DNA of 64,000 nucleotides, from contig JACAXG010000018.1 of NCBI GenBank assembly GCA_018881555.1, positions 3,680,346 to 3,744,345 on the forward strand, in the 5' to 3' direction. Origin of the DNA: Amblyornis subalaris (taxonomy: Eukaryota; Chordata; Aves; Passeriformes; Ptilonorhynchidae). A program made the position numbers and the translations under genes. Under the pieces are notes generated by a model, which worked only from the letters and a program-made list of their open reading frames with translations, was not told the origin of the DNA and did not search any database. Below, piece after piece: positions 61,201-64,000 of this stretch; the first letter of the stretch is position 1; every line of letters starts with the position of its first letter.

Positions 61201-64000
61201 GAAGGTCAGACAGTGGTGAGCAGGATGAGGAAAAGGTCACTTTTCTTTACAACTTTTGGATGGCCTGAGAATAGCAGGTCATAAAAAGCTATATATTTTC
61301 CTAGGTCTGTGATTCCATGAGAAGTTGTCTTAACCTAAACACTGACCAGTGGTGCTTCTGTGTTCCAGCTCACTGTTGCCTCAGNCATGCTTAAAGAATG
61401 TGTGCCAGGCCACATTGATCCTGTCTGCTAATAAAAACTCGTTCTCTTATGCTCCTCTTCCACATTTTTTAAGCTGGATCATTTTCCCAGTCTAGATTAA
61501 AACATAAATAATTGTGCTGCCTTAGTGACAGTGAAGTGGAGAGAGGATTTGAAATACTGTAGGCTGATACTACTGGAAACATTGAAGTGCTTTGGTGAAA
61601 TGGCAGTGAGAGTCGGTTTGCATTCCTATTTTCCACCCATCTTCCCATTGCCCTGCTTTCCACTCTGTGGTGCTGTAGTGCAGCTCTTATTGCACCACGT
61701 AATTAAAAGTAGAAAGTAATCTCTGGTCAGGCATGTCACTTCTGCACCACAGAAATGCTCTGCAGGGCTCCTTGGANCTGCTTAATTTACTGTATCCATG
61801 TAGTCAAAATAGCTTAGAGACAGATACATTTAATATCTACCATTAACAATTCCAGGTATTTCCAAGTTTTAGCCACGTAATGTAATANGTGCTTCTAGCA
61901 GTACTGAAAAACTTGGCTTAAAAGAGTAAATTGAGACAGATGAGGAGAGAACCCAACATCTAAAACTTTGCCAGCACCAACTACCAAGACACTCATATGT
62001 GCACAAGTGTATGGAGGCTTACACATATTTATATATACACAGACGTATGTTTGTGTGTGAGCAACACAATGTCCTGCTAAAGTATGTAGGGGTAGAAGAA
62101 ACAGTTATCTCAGAAAGGTTGCTGTTGAGGATGACTGCAGATGCCAAGTACACAACAGAAACCACTGCGCTAATGAGTGGAAGAGTTAAAGAAAAAAAAA
62201 TTTTTTAAAAAGTGGGTTTGGTAACTTTTTCATCTTAACAAAGTAATAAGGGAAATGAACAAACCAGAAAAAAGACAAATTTTCTTTTCATCAATTCGAA
62301 AGAATCCCAAGACTGACTAGTCACTCAGNCAAAGCATTCACTCATTCCCAGGCTTTGCCAGAATACCTCAGTGATCACTTGCATTAGATTCACTGGCCAG
62401 TTGTGTGTCTTCTGAGCAGAAATGGACAACATCTTTTAAGGTTTATGGCTTGCATGATGTAAACAGTCAGCTAACCTTGCTGAGATAANTTTTTTACACT
62501 TGAGCCTATTTGTTACCTGAAATACACCTTGTCCAGGTCCGTCCCAATCATTTGGCTATATGAGGGACACCCACTTGAACAATGGAAGCATTGACAAAAA
62601 TCCTAGAAAATATTGCTTGATGCCTCCCATGTCTGAATAAGGTACCAGTCAAAGCTACCAGTCCACCACAGTACACAAGCACAGGACATTCCCACAAATG
62701 TCCATGGCAGCCTCACTGGATGGAGTACTGTGGTCACCCTGCAAAGCGTTCCAAGACACAGACAGCTTAAGTGGTTTGTACAAATGCACACAGAAAGCAT
62801 TTGCAGCTCCTCCAACTCAGAGCCAAAGATTCTGCCAATTTCCATTGAAAATGCCAGTCTGCAATGTCCAGTTTCAGATAAATTTAAAGACGTCATTTGA
62901 ATTTCTTGGTGAATAGGTGTCAATTAGACTAGTAAGATCCTATAAACAGGGAAAAAAACAATTCACCAATTCACCAATTTTCATTGCCCAGTACTTCTAC
63001 CATACTAGGGGGTTAAGAGTAGAGAAACAATCACAAAGACCAGAATTATCATGAGCTGCTTATAGCACCCTCTTTGAATGGATACTGCAACATCATACTG
63101 AATGCTACCCAGTCAGCTAATGAGGTCAGTGCTTGCACAAGGATCTGGATTCAAACTTTCCTAAAGCTCTGTCAGAAACAGTGTCCAACTCGAACCAGTC
63201 GGGTTAGGGAGTCTGCACTGCAACAAGCTTCTCAAACAAAGAGGAAAAAACTGCCCACAGCAGGAGGATGCAGAAATATCCAACCTGTTGTCACAACTAG
63301 AACAACTACAGTAAGCCTACATATACCTGAAAAAAAACAATTAAAAAAAATCAGTTGGTGTCTTAGCCAAGAGACAATGGAAGACATTCAACTGCTCCTG
63401 ACATGCAAAAATCAAACTAATTGTATCTCAGTCAATAAACTTACACTTCCCCAACGGCAAAATCTGGCTGAACCTTCTCCAAGCCTGCTCAGCTGCACTT
63501 CAGCATCACCACCACCTGTCACTTCAGTCTCTGCTGCTGGGTGCCTGTCTGACACCAGGTGCCCTTGACAGAGGAGACTGGGAAGCCCCCTCATCAGCTC
63601 AGCAGCTGACCATATGGAGACAGAGTTAAAACTCAACTTTCAAAGTTTAGCCATTTAGTCAGGAAGATTAGCAGAACCCTAAGCAAAAAAAAAAAAGATA
63701 GCACCCTCTTAAGACTCCTGATTATATTCAAGCTTAACCACCACAAACACAAGTTGCACTTTTGAGAATGTGTAACCTGTTGAGTACAGGCTTATTTGCA
63801 TCCCTGAATTTCTGGATGATAAAACCAGGAAAGAAGTTAAACTGAAAAACTTCCATTTCTTTTCTTACATCAGTGTGTGATTCCGNGGGGATATGATTCG
63901 TTTTCTTGTAGTTTATGCTAGGTTGTGAGCTCACTCCCTGTTATAAATGGGTTGTCTGTATAATTGTTACCAATTACATGCAAATTGCTTCTAAACGGCA
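58241..64000. other. AT-rich non-coding DNA, no gene seen
   Basis: No gene recognised. A plus frame of 164 codons (63074-63568) is the longest non-transposon frame here apart from CR1-linked ones, but it starts at TTG after an in-frame stop and has no domain. A CAG|GTGAGG donor word near 59275 has only a weak acceptor. A inverted repeat AATGAGATG/CATCTCATT at about 60917 has a 10-nt loop and is near chance level. A possible minus-strand CTCF-like half motif (CCACCAGAG) lies at 58653-58662. Confidence 0.55.
58811..58847 (+). repeat. two A runs (A13 and A14) separated by ten bases
   Basis: Thirteen A, then gcatgctgac, then fourteen A. This is low complexity; no retroposon is recognised. Confidence 0.93.

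Noticed and set aside
61300..61325. 'tctgtgattccatgag' resembling a CR1 octamer tail
   Set aside because: No CR1 3' UTR precedes it, and the match is too short.
63074..63568. 164-codon plus-strand open frame
   Set aside because: It begins at TTG shortly after an in-frame stop and has no domain, signal or splice context. One or two frames of this length are expected by chance in six frames of 64 kb.
1..64000. CRISPR arrays, operons, phage or plasmid features
   Set aside because: No regularly spaced repeats or dense coding. CR1 elements and base composition point to a vertebrate nuclear genome.

Overview
The window looks like a piece of a bird nuclear chromosome, either intergenic or deep intronic. 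The main evidence is chicken-repeat-1 (CR1) LINE fragments with the avian 3' UTR: the 'aggtcttttccaac' or 'gggtcccttccaa' block followed by copies of an ATTCTATG-type tail. Four clear fragments were found (4158-4197 minus, 14401-15315 minus, 25258-25576 minus, 58170-58240 plus), with a more decayed one at 39540-39680 plus and a doubtful relic at 44091-44134 plus. Low repeat density, an AT-rich background, few CpGs and no bacterial-style gene packing all fit. Turtles and crocodilians also carry CR1, so 'bird' is the most likely reading rather than a proven one. The species cannot be named.

I could not recognise any host protein-coding gene, rRNA, tRNA, known microRNA or CRISPR array. Most long open stretches begin at TTG, CTG or GTG, carry no recognisable domain and are what chance gives in 64 kb. 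The only recognisable protein sequence is the C-terminal part of the CR1 reverse transcriptase, at 14905-15314 and 25348-25575, both 5'-truncated and defective.

Layout. 1-14.4 kb: plain AT-rich DNA with a tiny CR1 tail, a possible 51-nt exon (7830-7880) and a TATGA pentanucleotide microsatellite (9424-9480). 14.4-15.9 kb: the largest CR1 copy, next to an unassigned minus-strand reading frame. 15.9-25.3 kb: purine-rich tracts, possible exons (19299-19410, 24228-24385) and a G/T-rich tract. 25.3-39.5 kb: a CR1 C-terminal fragment, then mostly featureless DNA with a 22-bp perfect palindrome (27726) and a strong hairpin (30788). 39.5-54.3 kb: a pyrimidine-rich block, a CpG-retaining block (43320-43730), a 12-bp tandem repeat (44514-44583) and a 44-nt near-perfect hairpin (48884-48927). 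54.3-55.35 kb: the most suggestive spot, where a CTCF-like site, a weak CpG island, a TATA box and a CpG-rich double-hairpin block lie in order. 55.4-64 kb: plain AT-rich DNA with one CR1 tail.

Seventy or so isolated single N bases, about one per 900 bp, run through the window. They look like masked heterozygous positions rather than assembly gaps. Everything beyond the CR1 copies and simple repeats is a hypothesis that needs alignment, conservation or RNA data.
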